From contig QHUK01000037.1 of NCBI GenBank assembly GCA_003222085.1, forward strand, positions 1 through 43,919: 43,919 nt of DNA, written 5' to 3'. Both the position numbers and the translations under genes were made by a program. Below are positions 1 through 7,553 of the stretch, piece after piece. The notes beneath the pieces were generated by a model that worked only from the letters and a program-made list of their open reading frames with translations, did not search any database and had not been told where the DNA came from. This DNA is from Gemmatimonadota bacterium. GTDB lineage: Bacteria > Gemmatimonadota > Gemmatimonadetes > Gemmatimonadales > GWC2-71-9. Every line of letters starts with the position of its first letter. The first letter of the stretch is position 1.

Positions 1-1591
1 GGGCGGTCTCGAGCTCGATATAAGATCCCACCTGCGCCATCTGGATGAGCCGGGGCGCGAAGTACCCCGCGCTCGAAGGGCGGGAGTAGCGGATCTCGTG
101 CATCTGGCCCGACAGCTCGACGCTCGGCGTTACCGCCACCGCCACCACGCCGGCGAGGGTCGTCCGGTGGTTCAGATCGAAGGAGCTGCTCAACGCGGCA
201 GTTCGGCCGATCCCGCGCAGTTTGAGTCTGCTCGCGAGGGGCAACTCGACGATCGCGCCTATCTCGGTTCGCACGACGCGGTTGGTCACGAGGAGCGGGC
301 TCGCGTCGATCACGTTGCGCCGCGCGCGGACGTCGACCGCCGGTCCGCCCATCGGCTCCCGCCAGCGGACGCGCACCTGGCCCGTGGGGGTGAGGGTGGC
401 GCCGGCGCCGCCCACCGCGTCGACCCGAGTCGCTCCCCCCTCCGCGTCGATCTGCAGCGCGCCCTCGGGCCGCGCTGTGGCACGGAGCGTGAGCTCGTCG
501 AGCCCGATGGCCGTGACCCCGTCGCGAACCTGCTCGCGCGTAACCCTCACCCCGAGCCGGGTCGGCCCCGGGGCCGCCAGCTCGGCGGTGCCGCCCAGCC
601 GGAGTGTCGTGTTGCCGTCAGAGTCACGGCTGCCCCCCACCAGGGGCGTGATGGCGGGAGCGGCCGCCACCCGCGCCGCCGCCAGCTCGCGTCGTACCTC
701 GGCGTCCGTGGGATGGGCGCGGAGCCACCCCGTGTAGGCCGCGATCGCGGCACCAGTTCGGCGCGCCCGCACCAAGGTCCGCGCGCGCCCCACTACGGCG
801 TCCCGCTCGCCGGGCGCCAGGCGCAGCGCATCGTGGTACCAGCGCAGCGCCTCACCGTAGCGCCCGGCGCGCGCCAGCATGTCTGCCACCGCCATGTACC
901 CCCATGGGTCCGAGGGCTCGAGCGCGACGTAGCGGCGGAATAACCGCAGCGCCAACCGGGGATCATGTCGGTGCAGCTGGGCAAGACGATACGTGGCGTG
1001 GGAGTTCCATGGGTCGGTGGCGAGCACGGCCGCGTACTCCCGCTCGGCTGCCCGCGCGTCCCCTGCGGCAAATGCCGAGTCAGCGCGGCCGAGAGGGCCT
1101 GTGGCGAGGGTTCCCTGTGCGGCGGCTGGGCGTGCGTGGGCCGCGACCACCGCTCCGAAGACGAGGAGCAGGACTCTGCCCGGGCGCTCGCCGGCGGCGA
1201 CGGCACGCCGGCTCTGGTGGCGGTCGATGGGGATCTCGCGGTCGGCCCGTCGACGAACGCACAAGCGCAACAACTCGACGCCGAGGAGCACGGCAGCCAG
1301 CGTCCCGACGCTGAAGAGGAGCGCCAGTGCGGGCAGCAGGTTGCCCGGAGGCAACGTGGTAGCGGTCGGGATGAAGTGCTGGGACGCGCGGAGCGCGACC
1401 CCCAGAAGCCAGCCCGTCGCCCACACAGCCGCGAGGATCACGCCCGCGATCGCCGTCTGCGCGGCAACCAGGCCCCACCCATGGGACCGGCGGCCCCGCA
1501 CACGTAAGTACGCTTGCCACAGCGGCGTCGCGAACGCGCTCACCAGGTAGAACATTCCACCGATCCCTGTACCGGGCAGCCCGGCCGTCAT
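1..1591 (-). CDS. TPR and outer-membrane barrel protein, exopolysaccharide export type (partial)
   Basis: The gene runs off the left edge, so its C-terminus is missing; about 530 residues are visible. The ATG lies 2 bases after the stop of the glycosyltransferase gene, so the two are co-transcribed. Residues about 45-110 hold two hydrophobic segments. A third hydrophobic stretch around residue 140 ends in ARPAAAQ and looks like an internal signal peptide. TPR-like helical repeats (AFAAGDARAAEREYAAVL, RYGEALRWYHDALRLAPGE) follow, then alternating hydrophobic/polar beta strands including a YFAP motif. TPR followed by a barrel resembles BcsC/PgaA secretion porins. By analogy it would carry a polysaccharide across the periplasm and outer membrane. 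The inner-membrane-like N-terminus in front of a periplasmic TPR is odd: it may be a PgaD-like module fused on, or the true start may be further in. Architecture is seen; the function is inferred. Confidence 0.65.
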   Translation of the reverse strand, partial: MTAGLPGTGIGGMFYLVSAFATPLWQAYLRVRGRRSHGWGLVAAQTAIAGVILAAVWATGWLLGVALRASQHFIPTATTLPPGNLLPALALLFSVGTLAAVLLGVELLRLCVRRRADREIPIDRHQSRRAVAAGERPGRVLLLVFGAVVAAHARPAAAQGTLATGPLGRADSAFAAGDARAAEREYAAVLATDPWNSHATYRLAQLHRHDPRLALRLFRRYVALEPSDPWGYMAVADMLARAGRYGEALRWYHDALRLAPGERDAVVGRARTLVRARRTGAAIAAYTGWLRAHPTDAEVRRELAAARVAAAPAITPLVGGSRDSDGNTTLRLGGTAELAAPGPTRLGVRVTREQVRDGVTAIGLDELTLRATARPEGALQIDAEGGATRVDAVGGAGATLTPTGQVRVRWREPMGGPAVDVRARRNVIDASPLLVTNRVVRTEIGAIVELPLASRLKLRGIGRTAALSSSFDLNHRTTLAGVVAVAVTPSVELSGQMHEIRYSRPSSAGYFAPRLIQMAQVGSYIELETA

Positions 1592-1593
1592 CG

Positions 1594-2694
1594 TCAGTGC
1601 CCCTTCTCGTACACGCGCAGCGAGCGACCTAGCAGCAGCTCGGCGCAGACGGCACGCAGAAAGAAGACGGCGTTGACGGTTCGCAGCACGAAGAACGCGG
1701 GGATGCTCGCGAGCGCGCGCCGGATCTCCCGCCGCTGTGCGGCGCCGGCGAGGACCGGAACGAGCACGGCGGGGGCATCGATCACGTACCCGATCAGCAC
1801 CCACGGCCTCGCCAGCAGGAGCGCGAGGATCGGCAGCAGGACCAGGTAGACCGCGGCGGCGATCGTCGCATCCCAGAACGCCACCGCCACCGCGGAGCGC
1901 AGATAGGGCACCGTCAGGAGCCCACGCCAGTGCAGTTTCACGTTCTGCACGAACCCGTGTGACCAGCGCCGTAGCTGCTTTCCCAGCAGTGTGAGGGTGC
2001 GAGGCTCGATCGGGTAGCACACCGCTTCAGGCACGAAACGCACCTCGTGGCCCGCCTGGTACAGGCTCCAGGTCAGGTCCACATCTTCGGCGAGGGTTCG
2101 GCTCGACCAGCCGCCCTGAGCCCCGAGGATGTCGGTGCGATACATCGAGAAGCACCCGGAGGAGATGAGCGGCTTCCCGTAGTAATCCTGCAGCCGCTTG
2201 TAGTAGGTAAACGCGAACAGATACTCGATGTAGCGTCCCCGCTCCCACACGCTCCGCACCCGCTGCGGGAGCACGAAACCACACGCCGCCGCGACGGCCG
2301 GGCGGTGGAACGCCGGCAGCAGGCGCTCGAGGGCGTCCGGTGCGAGAACCGTATCGGCGTCGATGGCGACGGTGAGCGGCGTGCGGACGTAACGGAGCCC
2401 GAAATTTTGTGCCCCTGCCTTGGAGCCGGTGTTCGTCGGTGGTCGGACGACCACGACCCCGAAAGCGCGGGCGAGGTCGCCCGTCCCATCAGTGGAGCAG
2501 TCGTCCACCACGATGATCGCAGCTGGCGGCGTGGTCTGTGTCTGCAGGCTCTTGATCGTGTCGCCGACGCTGGCGGCTTCGTTGTACGCCGGAATGATCA
2601 CCGTCACGTCGATGCCGGCTACCGGGCGGAGGAGCGGCCCCAACCGACGGTCGCGGCTCCAGCGGTGCTTCAGGCGCCCTGCGCTGGAAGACAA
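1594..2694 (-). CDS. Processive family 2 glycosyltransferase (membrane polysaccharide synthase)
   Basis: 366 aa. The GT2 fold starts at about residue 30 (VTVIIPAYNEAASVGDTI). All processive-synthase landmarks are visible: VDDCS, the DxD motif in IDADT, the acceptor aspartate in LAEDVDLTW, and QLRRW, the QxxRW signature of cellulose, chitin, hyaluronan and PNAG synthases. Hydrophobic segments fill the last 130 residues (about 240-350), consistent with a membrane channel. No PilZ domain is present, so direct c-di-GMP control of the BcsA type is not indicated. Coupling to the downstream TPR/barrel gene suggests a synthase-exporter pair. Sugar specificity cannot be read from the sequence; PgaC-like or another beta-glycan synthase are both possible. 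Confidence 0.85.
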   Translation of the reverse strand: MSSSAGRLKHRWSRDRRLGPLLRPVAGIDVTVIIPAYNEAASVGDTIKSLQTQTTPPAAIIVVDDCSTDGTGDLARAFGVVVVRPPTNTGSKAGAQNFGLRYVRTPLTVAIDADTVLAPDALERLLPAFHRPAVAAACGFVLPQRVRSVWERGRYIEYLFAFTYYKRLQDYYGKPLISSGCFSMYRTDILGAQGGWSSRTLAEDVDLTWSLYQAGHEVRFVPEAVCYPIEPRTLTLLGKQLRRWSHGFVQNVKLHWRGLLTVPYLRSAVAVAFWDATIAAAVYLVLLPILALLLARPWVLIGYVIDAPAVLVPVLAGAAQRREIRRALASIPAFFVLRTVNAVFFLRAVCAELLLGRSLRVYEKGH

Positions 2695-2828
2695 GGTCGC
2701 CTCCGCTGTTTCGAGTCGAGCGTTCTGGTGGACTTGGGGGATTCCTTGCTAAAGAGGCGGTTCGGCTGACCCGGGTAACGCAGCCGAAGGGGTACCGGGG
2801 CCACCGAGGTGTTGCATACCGCAACGCT

Positions 2829-3929
2829 CTAAAACATGAACCCGGCGCGGACGTAGGCCGCGGTACGCTCGGGGCTTCTCGCCAGTGCTATAGAGAGGGT
2901 GTTGGCGCGGCGGTGCTGCCAGGCCAGCGAGAGCCCGCCCCCCGCGGCGGCGTGCCAGCGATCCGACGACTCACCGGCGATCCAGACCCGCCCGGCGTCC
3001 ACGAGTCCGAAGACGCCGAGATCGCCGAACGGGAGGCGGCCGGCCAAGAGCCGCAGCTCGGCATTCATGTACGCGCCGCGGCGGCCGGCGAACCGCTGTT
3101 CGGGGTAGGCCCGCACCGTCGTTCCGCCGCCCACGTAGACGAGCTCCTGGAACGGGACCGCCCCGCTCACCGCGGCGCCGCCCGCACGGAGCGCAAGCGT
3201 TGCGGATGGGGGGTCGCCTGCCGAGAGGTAGGTCGATGCCTCCGCCGAGACGTTCCCGAACGGGTCGACGACGTCCCACAGGGCGGGGTACCACTGCCCG
3301 GCGATGCTGACGTGGAGGCCGCGGGCGGGGGCGGCCGGGAAGTCCCGCGTATCGAGCTCGAGCCCGGCCTGCGCCCCCACCTGACCGAAGTCGCCCGTGC
3401 CGTAATACGGACCGGTAGTTCTGAGAACCGTGCCTGCGTCGCCGGGTGTGTGGGCGTACTTGAGGAGCGGCCCGAGTGTGAGCCGGAGTCGCGGCGCGAG
3501 CGGGATCCCCACACGCGGCCCCACCAGCAGCTGCGTTTGGCCAACGCGGTACACGCTGTCCGGCTGCGACCCGTCGGTTTCGTTGCCCACGCCGTAGAAC
3601 CGAATGAGCTCGAGCCCCGACGCCCGCAGCTCGACGTAGAGAATCGTCGGGAGCAGCGGCCGGCGGAACTCACCGGCCACGTCGATGCGGTACGTGTTTG
3701 CAGCGGTCGCGTAGGCGGCCTCGGCGAGCAGTCGGGTGCTGGGAGGCAGCGCGCGGAACCCGTATCGGGTGTGAAGGATCCCGGCGCCAAGGAGCAGCCC
3801 GATGTCCGGGGAGTAGCTCGCGCCCCAGAGTGGCACCGTCTGCGGGCGCCAGCCGTCCGCGCGGCCTTGCGTGAAGGCTGGTCCGCCCGCGAGAACGAGC
3901 GCGAGGGCGCCGCGTATCGATCGAGCCAC
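2829..3929 (-). CDS. Omp85-family (BamA/TamA-like) outer-membrane barrel protein
   Basis: 366 aa from a GTG start. The N-terminus is a signal peptide (RSIRGALALVLAGGPAFTQG). The rest is beta-strand-rich: an aromatic-ended strand pattern, ELDTRDFPAAPARGLHVSIAG (the DxRd...P..G strand typical of bacterial surface antigen domains), VYVGGGTTVRAYPEQRFAGRRGAYMNAELR (resembling the VRGY/F element of Omp85 loop L6), and a C-terminal strand ending in F. No POTRA domains are present, so this is a barrel-only member like those predicted for lipid or small-protein transport. An ATG at 3998 is also in frame, but it would abut the divergent gene's start and leave no promoter room, so I prefer 3929. Confidence 0.7.
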   Translation of the reverse strand: MARSIRGALALVLAGGPAFTQGRADGWRPQTVPLWGASYSPDIGLLLGAGILHTRYGFRALPPSTRLLAEAAYATAANTYRIDVAGEFRRPLLPTILYVELRASGLELIRFYGVGNETDGSQPDSVYRVGQTQLLVGPRVGIPLAPRLRLTLGPLLKYAHTPGDAGTVLRTTGPYYGTGDFGQVGAQAGLELDTRDFPAAPARGLHVSIAGQWYPALWDVVDPFGNVSAEASTYLSAGDPPSATLALRAGGAAVSGAVPFQELVYVGGGTTVRAYPEQRFAGRRGAYMNAELRLLAGRLPFGDLGVFGLVDAGRVWIAGESSDRWHAAAGGGLSLAWQHRRANTLSIALARSPERTAAYVRAGFMF

Positions 3930-3998
3930 AAGCCGCAACTTACCCGGCTTCGGGGCCCAAACGTTAGAATTCACGCGTCTCCCAAGGAATCTGGTCAT

Positions 3999-4520
3999 AT
4001 GATCTACAAGACGTTGCTGGCAGCGGTAGCGCTCGCGGCGGGGCCTCTCGCCGCGCAGCACCCGATGACGGGGCCGGGGGGCATGGGTCAGACGATGGAC
4101 GACGCGATGATGCGGCATATGGGGCCGGCTATGAGAAAGGTGATGCTGTACATGCCGCAGCATCTGCTCGCCCGTAAGGACGCTCTCGGCCTCACCGCCA
4201 ACCAGGTGACGCGCCTCACGACGCTCCGTGACGCCGCGAAGGCGGCGGAGGGCGCGGCAGAGGGCGAGGCGCAGGCGCATATGAAGGAAGGCGAGCAAGC
4301 CGCGAACGCCGCGACGCTCGACACGAGCGCCCTCAAGGTCCACTTCGAGGCGGCGCACAATGCGATGTGGAAAGCGCACTGGGCCATGATCACATCCGCG
4401 GCGCAGGCCCGAGCCGTCCTCACGGAGGCTCAGCTGAGCAAGATGCAGACGTGGGCCGACTCAATGCAGACATGGACGCAGCAGCACCGGCAGATGATGA
4501 AGCCGGGTGAGTCGCATTAG
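3999..4520 (+). CDS. Spy/CpxP-like periplasmic protein, Met/His-rich
   Basis: 173 aa with a signal peptide (MIYKTLLAAVALAAGPLAAQ). The mature part is Met- and His-rich near its start (MTGPGGMGQTMDDAMMRHMG) and then helical with two LTxxQ-type motifs (LTANQV, LTEAQL), the hallmark of the Spy/CpxP family of periplasmic chaperones and metal-stress sensors. An AAGGAA ribosome site sits 9 bases before the ATG. The next gene's ATG follows the stop immediately, and a copper-type ATPase comes after, so a role in periplasmic copper handling is likely. That is inferred from context and Met content. A -10-like TAGAAT lies at 3965-3970, without a convincing -35. Confidence 0.7.
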   Translation: MIYKTLLAAVALAAGPLAAQHPMTGPGGMGQTMDDAMMRHMGPAMRKVMLYMPQHLLARKDALGLTANQVTRLTTLRDAAKAAEGAAEGEAQAHMKEGEQAANAATLDTSALKVHFEAAHNAMWKAHWAMITSAAQARAVLTEAQLSKMQTWADSMQTWTQQHRQMMKPGESH

Positions 4521-5339
4521 ATGAGGTCGGCGGTGGTCGCCGCGCTCGTCGCCGGCGCGCTGCTCCTGCTCGCGTCCGTCGCGCTGGGACACGATCTCTT
4601 CCTCAAGCTCGATACGTATTTCCTCGAACCGCACGCCCGTGTGCGGATCCCGGTCTTGAACGGCACGTTTTTCAAGAGCGAAGGATTCGTGACGCCGGAG
4701 CGGGTTGCGGACATGAGCGTGGTCTCCCCCGTCGGACGAACACGGCTAGCGGCAGCGACGGCATGGAGCCGCGGACCCGACAGCACCAGCCTCCTCGGTC
4801 TCGAGCTGGGTGACCCAGGCACGTACGAGGTTGGCGTCTCGACGCGCCCGCGGGAGATCGGGCTTCGCGCCGAGGAGTTCAACGCCTACCTCGAGGAGGA
4901 TGGGATCTCCGACATCCTCGAGGCACGACGCCGCGACAACGAGCTCGGTAAGCATGCACGGGAGCGGTATTCCAAACACGTCAAGGCGGTCTTTCAGGTG
5001 GGCACGGCTCGGAGCGAGGGGTTCAGCATGGTCCTCGGGTATCCTGCGGAAATCGTGCCCCTGGAAAACCCGTACGCGATCGAGCCTGGCTCGCCGCTCC
5101 GCGTGCGATGCCTCGTGGAGGGGCGCCCGGTGGCCAACCAGATGGTGCTGTGGGGTGGAGAGCAAGGCGGCCAAATGAGGGTCCAGCGCCGCACTCGCAC
5201 GGATTCGGACGGCGTGGCAGAGGTGACGCTCGACGGCGCCGGAAGGTGGTACGTCAAGTTCGTGCACATGGTGCATGGCACACAGCGTAAACTGGACTAC
5301 GAGTCTAAATGGGCCACGCTGACGTTCGAAGTCCGATAG
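4521..5339 (+). CDS. DUF4198 (NikM-like) exported metal-associated protein
   Basis: 272 aa. The signal peptide is followed by GHDLFLKLDTYFLEP, matching the (A)HDxWLxP start of DUF4198 proteins. If cleavage falls after ...VALG, histidine becomes the mature N-terminus. The remainder fits the family's beta-sandwich, including a late TDSDGVAEVTLDGAGRWYVK segment like the (T/D)..G...f.l...G.w.v pattern. The start codon directly follows the stop of the Spy-like gene, and the end overlaps the ATPase gene by 31 bases, so translation is probably coupled. DUF4198 proteins are commonly found with nickel, cobalt or copper transport. The neighbour here is a CPH-type ATPase, so copper is the best guess. 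Confidence 0.7.
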   Translation: MRSAVVAALVAGALLLLASVALGHDLFLKLDTYFLEPHARVRIPVLNGTFFKSEGFVTPERVADMSVVSPVGRTRLAAATAWSRGPDSTSLLGLELGDPGTYEVGVSTRPREIGLRAEEFNAYLEEDGISDILEARRRDNELGKHARERYSKHVKAVFQVGTARSEGFSMVLGYPAEIVPLENPYAIEPGSPLRVRCLVEGRPVANQMVLWGGEQGGQMRVQRRTRTDSDGVAEVTLDGAGRWYVKFVHMVHGTQRKLDYESKWATLTFEVR

Positions 5340-7369
5340 GTCCGCCGCCGGTGCACGCGCACCACGATCACCACATGCAGGATCAGTCGGCGCACGCCCA
5401 CATGGTGGACGACTTCCGCCGCCGCTTCTGGGTATCCCTGGCGCTCACTGTTCCGGTCCTTGCGACGTCCGAGATGATCCAGCACTTCCTCGGTCTCCGG
5501 GGGACGTTTGCGTTCCCGGGCGATCGCTACGTGGAGTTCGGCTTCGCCTCGGCCGTGTACTTCTACGGCGGCCGGCCGTTCCTCACTGGTCTCGTCGACG
5601 AGCTCCGAAAGCGGCTGCCGGGGATGATGACCCTCGTCGCGCTCGCAATCACGGTGGCCTACGTCTACAGCGCGCTGGTTGTCTTCGGGCTCCCCGGGAG
5701 CGTGTTCTTCTGGGAAACGGCGACGCTGATCGACATCATGCTGCTCGGCCACTGGATCGAGATGCGCTCGGTACTCGGCGCCTCGCGAGCCCTCGAGCAG
5801 CTGGTCCGGCTCCTGCCGGCCGAGGCGCATCGCCTCCGAACCGACGGCTCCCTTGAAGACGTTGCCCTTGCTGCCCTGCAGCCGGACGACCGGGTGCTCG
5901 TCAAGCCGGGAGAGAAGGTCCCCACTGACGGGCTCGTCGTCGCGGGCCGCACCAGCGTCAACCAGGCGATGCTCACCGGCGAGTCGCAGCCGGTGGAGAA
6001 GGGCGAGGGTAACGAGGTCATCGGCGGCGCCGTAAACGGGGAGGGCGCGATCACTATCGAGGTCCGGCGGACGGGTGCCGACACCTACGTCGCCCAGGTG
6101 ATCGAGCTGGTCCGCAAAGCGCAAGAGACGCGCTCCCGCACTCAGGATCTCGCAGACCGCGCCGCCCTGTGGCTCACGCTCATTGCCGTCGGGGGCGGGA
6201 CGCTTACGCTCGTTGCGTGGCTCGGTGCGGGCCGCGAGTTCGGCTTCGCGCTGGAGCGCATGGTGACGGTAATGGTGATCACCTGCCCGCATGCCCTCGG
6301 CCTCGCGGTCCCGCTGGTCGTGGCGGTGTCTACCGCCCTCTCCGCCCGGCAGGGGCTCCTGATCCGCGACCGCTCCGCGTTCGAGCGGGCCCGCGAGCTG
6401 GACGCGGTGGTGTTCGACAAGACCGGCACGTTGACGGAGGGGCGCTTCGGGGTCACGGACATCGTATCGCTCGACGGGCGGACCGAGCACGAGATCCTGC
6501 GCCTCGCAGCGGCGCTCGAGAGCCGCTCGGAGCACCCGATCGCCGCCGGGATCGTGCGGGCTGCCACGGAGCGCGCCGTGCAGCATCCGGCTCCCGACGG
6601 GTTCGCCGCCATCCCGGGGAAGGGTGCCCGGGGGATCGTAGACGGCGCGGAGGTCAAAGTCGTCAGCCCGGGATACCTCAGGGACCAGGGGCTAGGGGTT
6701 CGGGACCAGGGGGAGCGCGTCCAGCGCTTGGCGGGTCAAGGGAAGACGGTCGTCTACGTGGTGGCGGACGGGACCCTGATCGGAGCGATTGCTCTGGCCG
6801 ACATCATCCGGCCGGAGTCCCGCGAGGCGCTCGGCCGGCTCAAGGCGATGGGTATCAAGTCGATGATGCTCACAGGCGACTCCGCCGCCGTGGCTCGCTG
6901 GGTCGCGGCCGAGCTGGGCCTGGACGATTACTTCGCCGAGGTGTTGCCGGACCAGAAGGCCGCAAAGATCGAAGAGGTGAAGCGGCGGGGCCTGACCGTC
7001 GCGATGGTGGGCGACGGCGTGAACGACGCCCCCGCCCTCGTCGCCGCGGACGTCGGGATCGCGATCGGCGCCGGCACCGATGTGGCGATCGAGTCCGCGG
7101 ACATCGTGCTGGTGCGCTCCGATCCCCGCGACGTGCCGGCGATTGTGGGGCTTGCCCGGGCCACGTATCGCAAGATGGTGCAGAATCTGTGGTGGGCGAC
7201 GGGTTACAACGCGGTCGCGATCCCGCTCGCGGCCGGCGTGCTGGCGCGCGCCGGGATCCTGCTCTCGCCGGCGGTCGGTGCCGTGCTCATGTCCGTATCG
7301 ACCGTGGTAGTCGCGCTGAATGCCCAGCTGCTGGGGCGCGGCCGCCGTACCGCGACGGCGGTATATTGA
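5309..7369 (+). CDS. copB: CopB-type P1B-3 heavy-metal ATPase (CPH motif)
   Basis: 686 aa. The N-terminus is His-rich (VHAHHDHHMQDQSAHAH). P-type ATPase marks are all present: LTGESQP (actuator), DKTGTLTEG (phosphorylated Asp), SEHPIAAG (HP locus), MLTGDS and GDGVNDAPAL. The metal site is CPH (ITCPHALGLAVP) instead of CPC, with YNAVAIPLAAG and MSVSTVVVALNA in the last helices. These define the P1B-3 (CopB) subgroup, which exports copper from the cytoplasm. The start at 5309 overlaps the DUF4198 gene; a GTG at 5351 is an alternative that keeps the His-rich tail. A five-unit heptamer array (6681-6715) is read in frame as DQGLGVRDQGE inside the nucleotide-binding domain, an unusual insertion-like stretch. 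Confidence 0.9.
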   Translation: MGHADVRSPIGPPPVHAHHDHHMQDQSAHAHMVDDFRRRFWVSLALTVPVLATSEMIQHFLGLRGTFAFPGDRYVEFGFASAVYFYGGRPFLTGLVDELRKRLPGMMTLVALAITVAYVYSALVVFGLPGSVFFWETATLIDIMLLGHWIEMRSVLGASRALEQLVRLLPAEAHRLRTDGSLEDVALAALQPDDRVLVKPGEKVPTDGLVVAGRTSVNQAMLTGESQPVEKGEGNEVIGGAVNGEGAITIEVRRTGADTYVAQVIELVRKAQETRSRTQDLADRAALWLTLIAVGGGTLTLVAWLGAGREFGFALERMVTVMVITCPHALGLAVPLVVAVSTALSARQGLLIRDRSAFERARELDAVVFDKTGTLTEGRFGVTDIVSLDGRTEHEILRLAAALESRSEHPIAAGIVRAATERAVQHPAPDGFAAIPGKGARGIVDGAEVKVVSPGYLRDQGLGVRDQGERVQRLAGQGKTVVYVVADGTLIGAIALADIIRPESREALGRLKAMGIKSMMLTGDSAAVARWVAAELGLDDYFAEVLPDQKAAKIEEVKRRGLTVAMVGDGVNDAPALVAADVGIAIGAGTDVAIESADIVLVRSDPRDVPAIVGLARATYRKMVQNLWWATGYNAVAIPLAAGVLARAGILLSPAVGAVLMSVSTVVVALNAQLLGRGRRTATAVY
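6681..6715 (+). repeat. Degenerate heptamer array inside copB
   Basis: Five consecutive 7-bp units: GGGACCA, GGGGCTA, GGGGTTC, GGGACCA, GGGGGAG. They fall in the nucleotide-binding domain of the ATPase between the KVVSPGYL segment and the GKTVVYVV strand, and stay open in the gene's frame. Adding or losing one unit would shift the frame. Confidence 0.75.
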
Positions 7370-7457
7370 CGTCGCGCACGGCCGCGTTGGGACCGAGCTC
7401 CGCGCTGACGTCCTACCTCGCTCCACCGCTCGCTCCGCCCCCTCAAGCCTGACGTCG

Positions 7458-7497
7458 GTCGGACAGTCGGACAGTCGGACAGTCGGACTGTCGGACA
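7458..7497 (+). repeat. Octamer tandem array between copB and the barrel gene
   Basis: Five 8-bp units of GTCGGACA (the fourth ends in T). The array lies in the 184-base gap 7370-7553, upstream of the outer-membrane barrel gene. Apart from this array I see no other clear element in the gap. Confidence 0.9.
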
Positions 7498-7553
7498 GTG
7501 GGTCCCCGTCCGCACTGAAACTCGTTTGGTCAAGGAAGGCTTGAGGTACGCTC

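Noticed and set aside
2913-4520. Long plus-strand frame of 535 codons opposite the Omp85-type gene
   Set aside because: Its first part is an Arg/Gly/Pro-rich antisense shadow of a well-supported barrel gene. Only the last 173 codons (from 3999) have a signal peptide and LTxxQ motifs, and these are annotated as the Spy-like gene.
5297-6586. Minus-strand frame of 429 codons opposite copB
   Set aside because: Composition is typical of a GC-rich antisense shadow (Arg, Glu, His, Pro) with no motif, while the plus strand shows a complete P-type ATPase.
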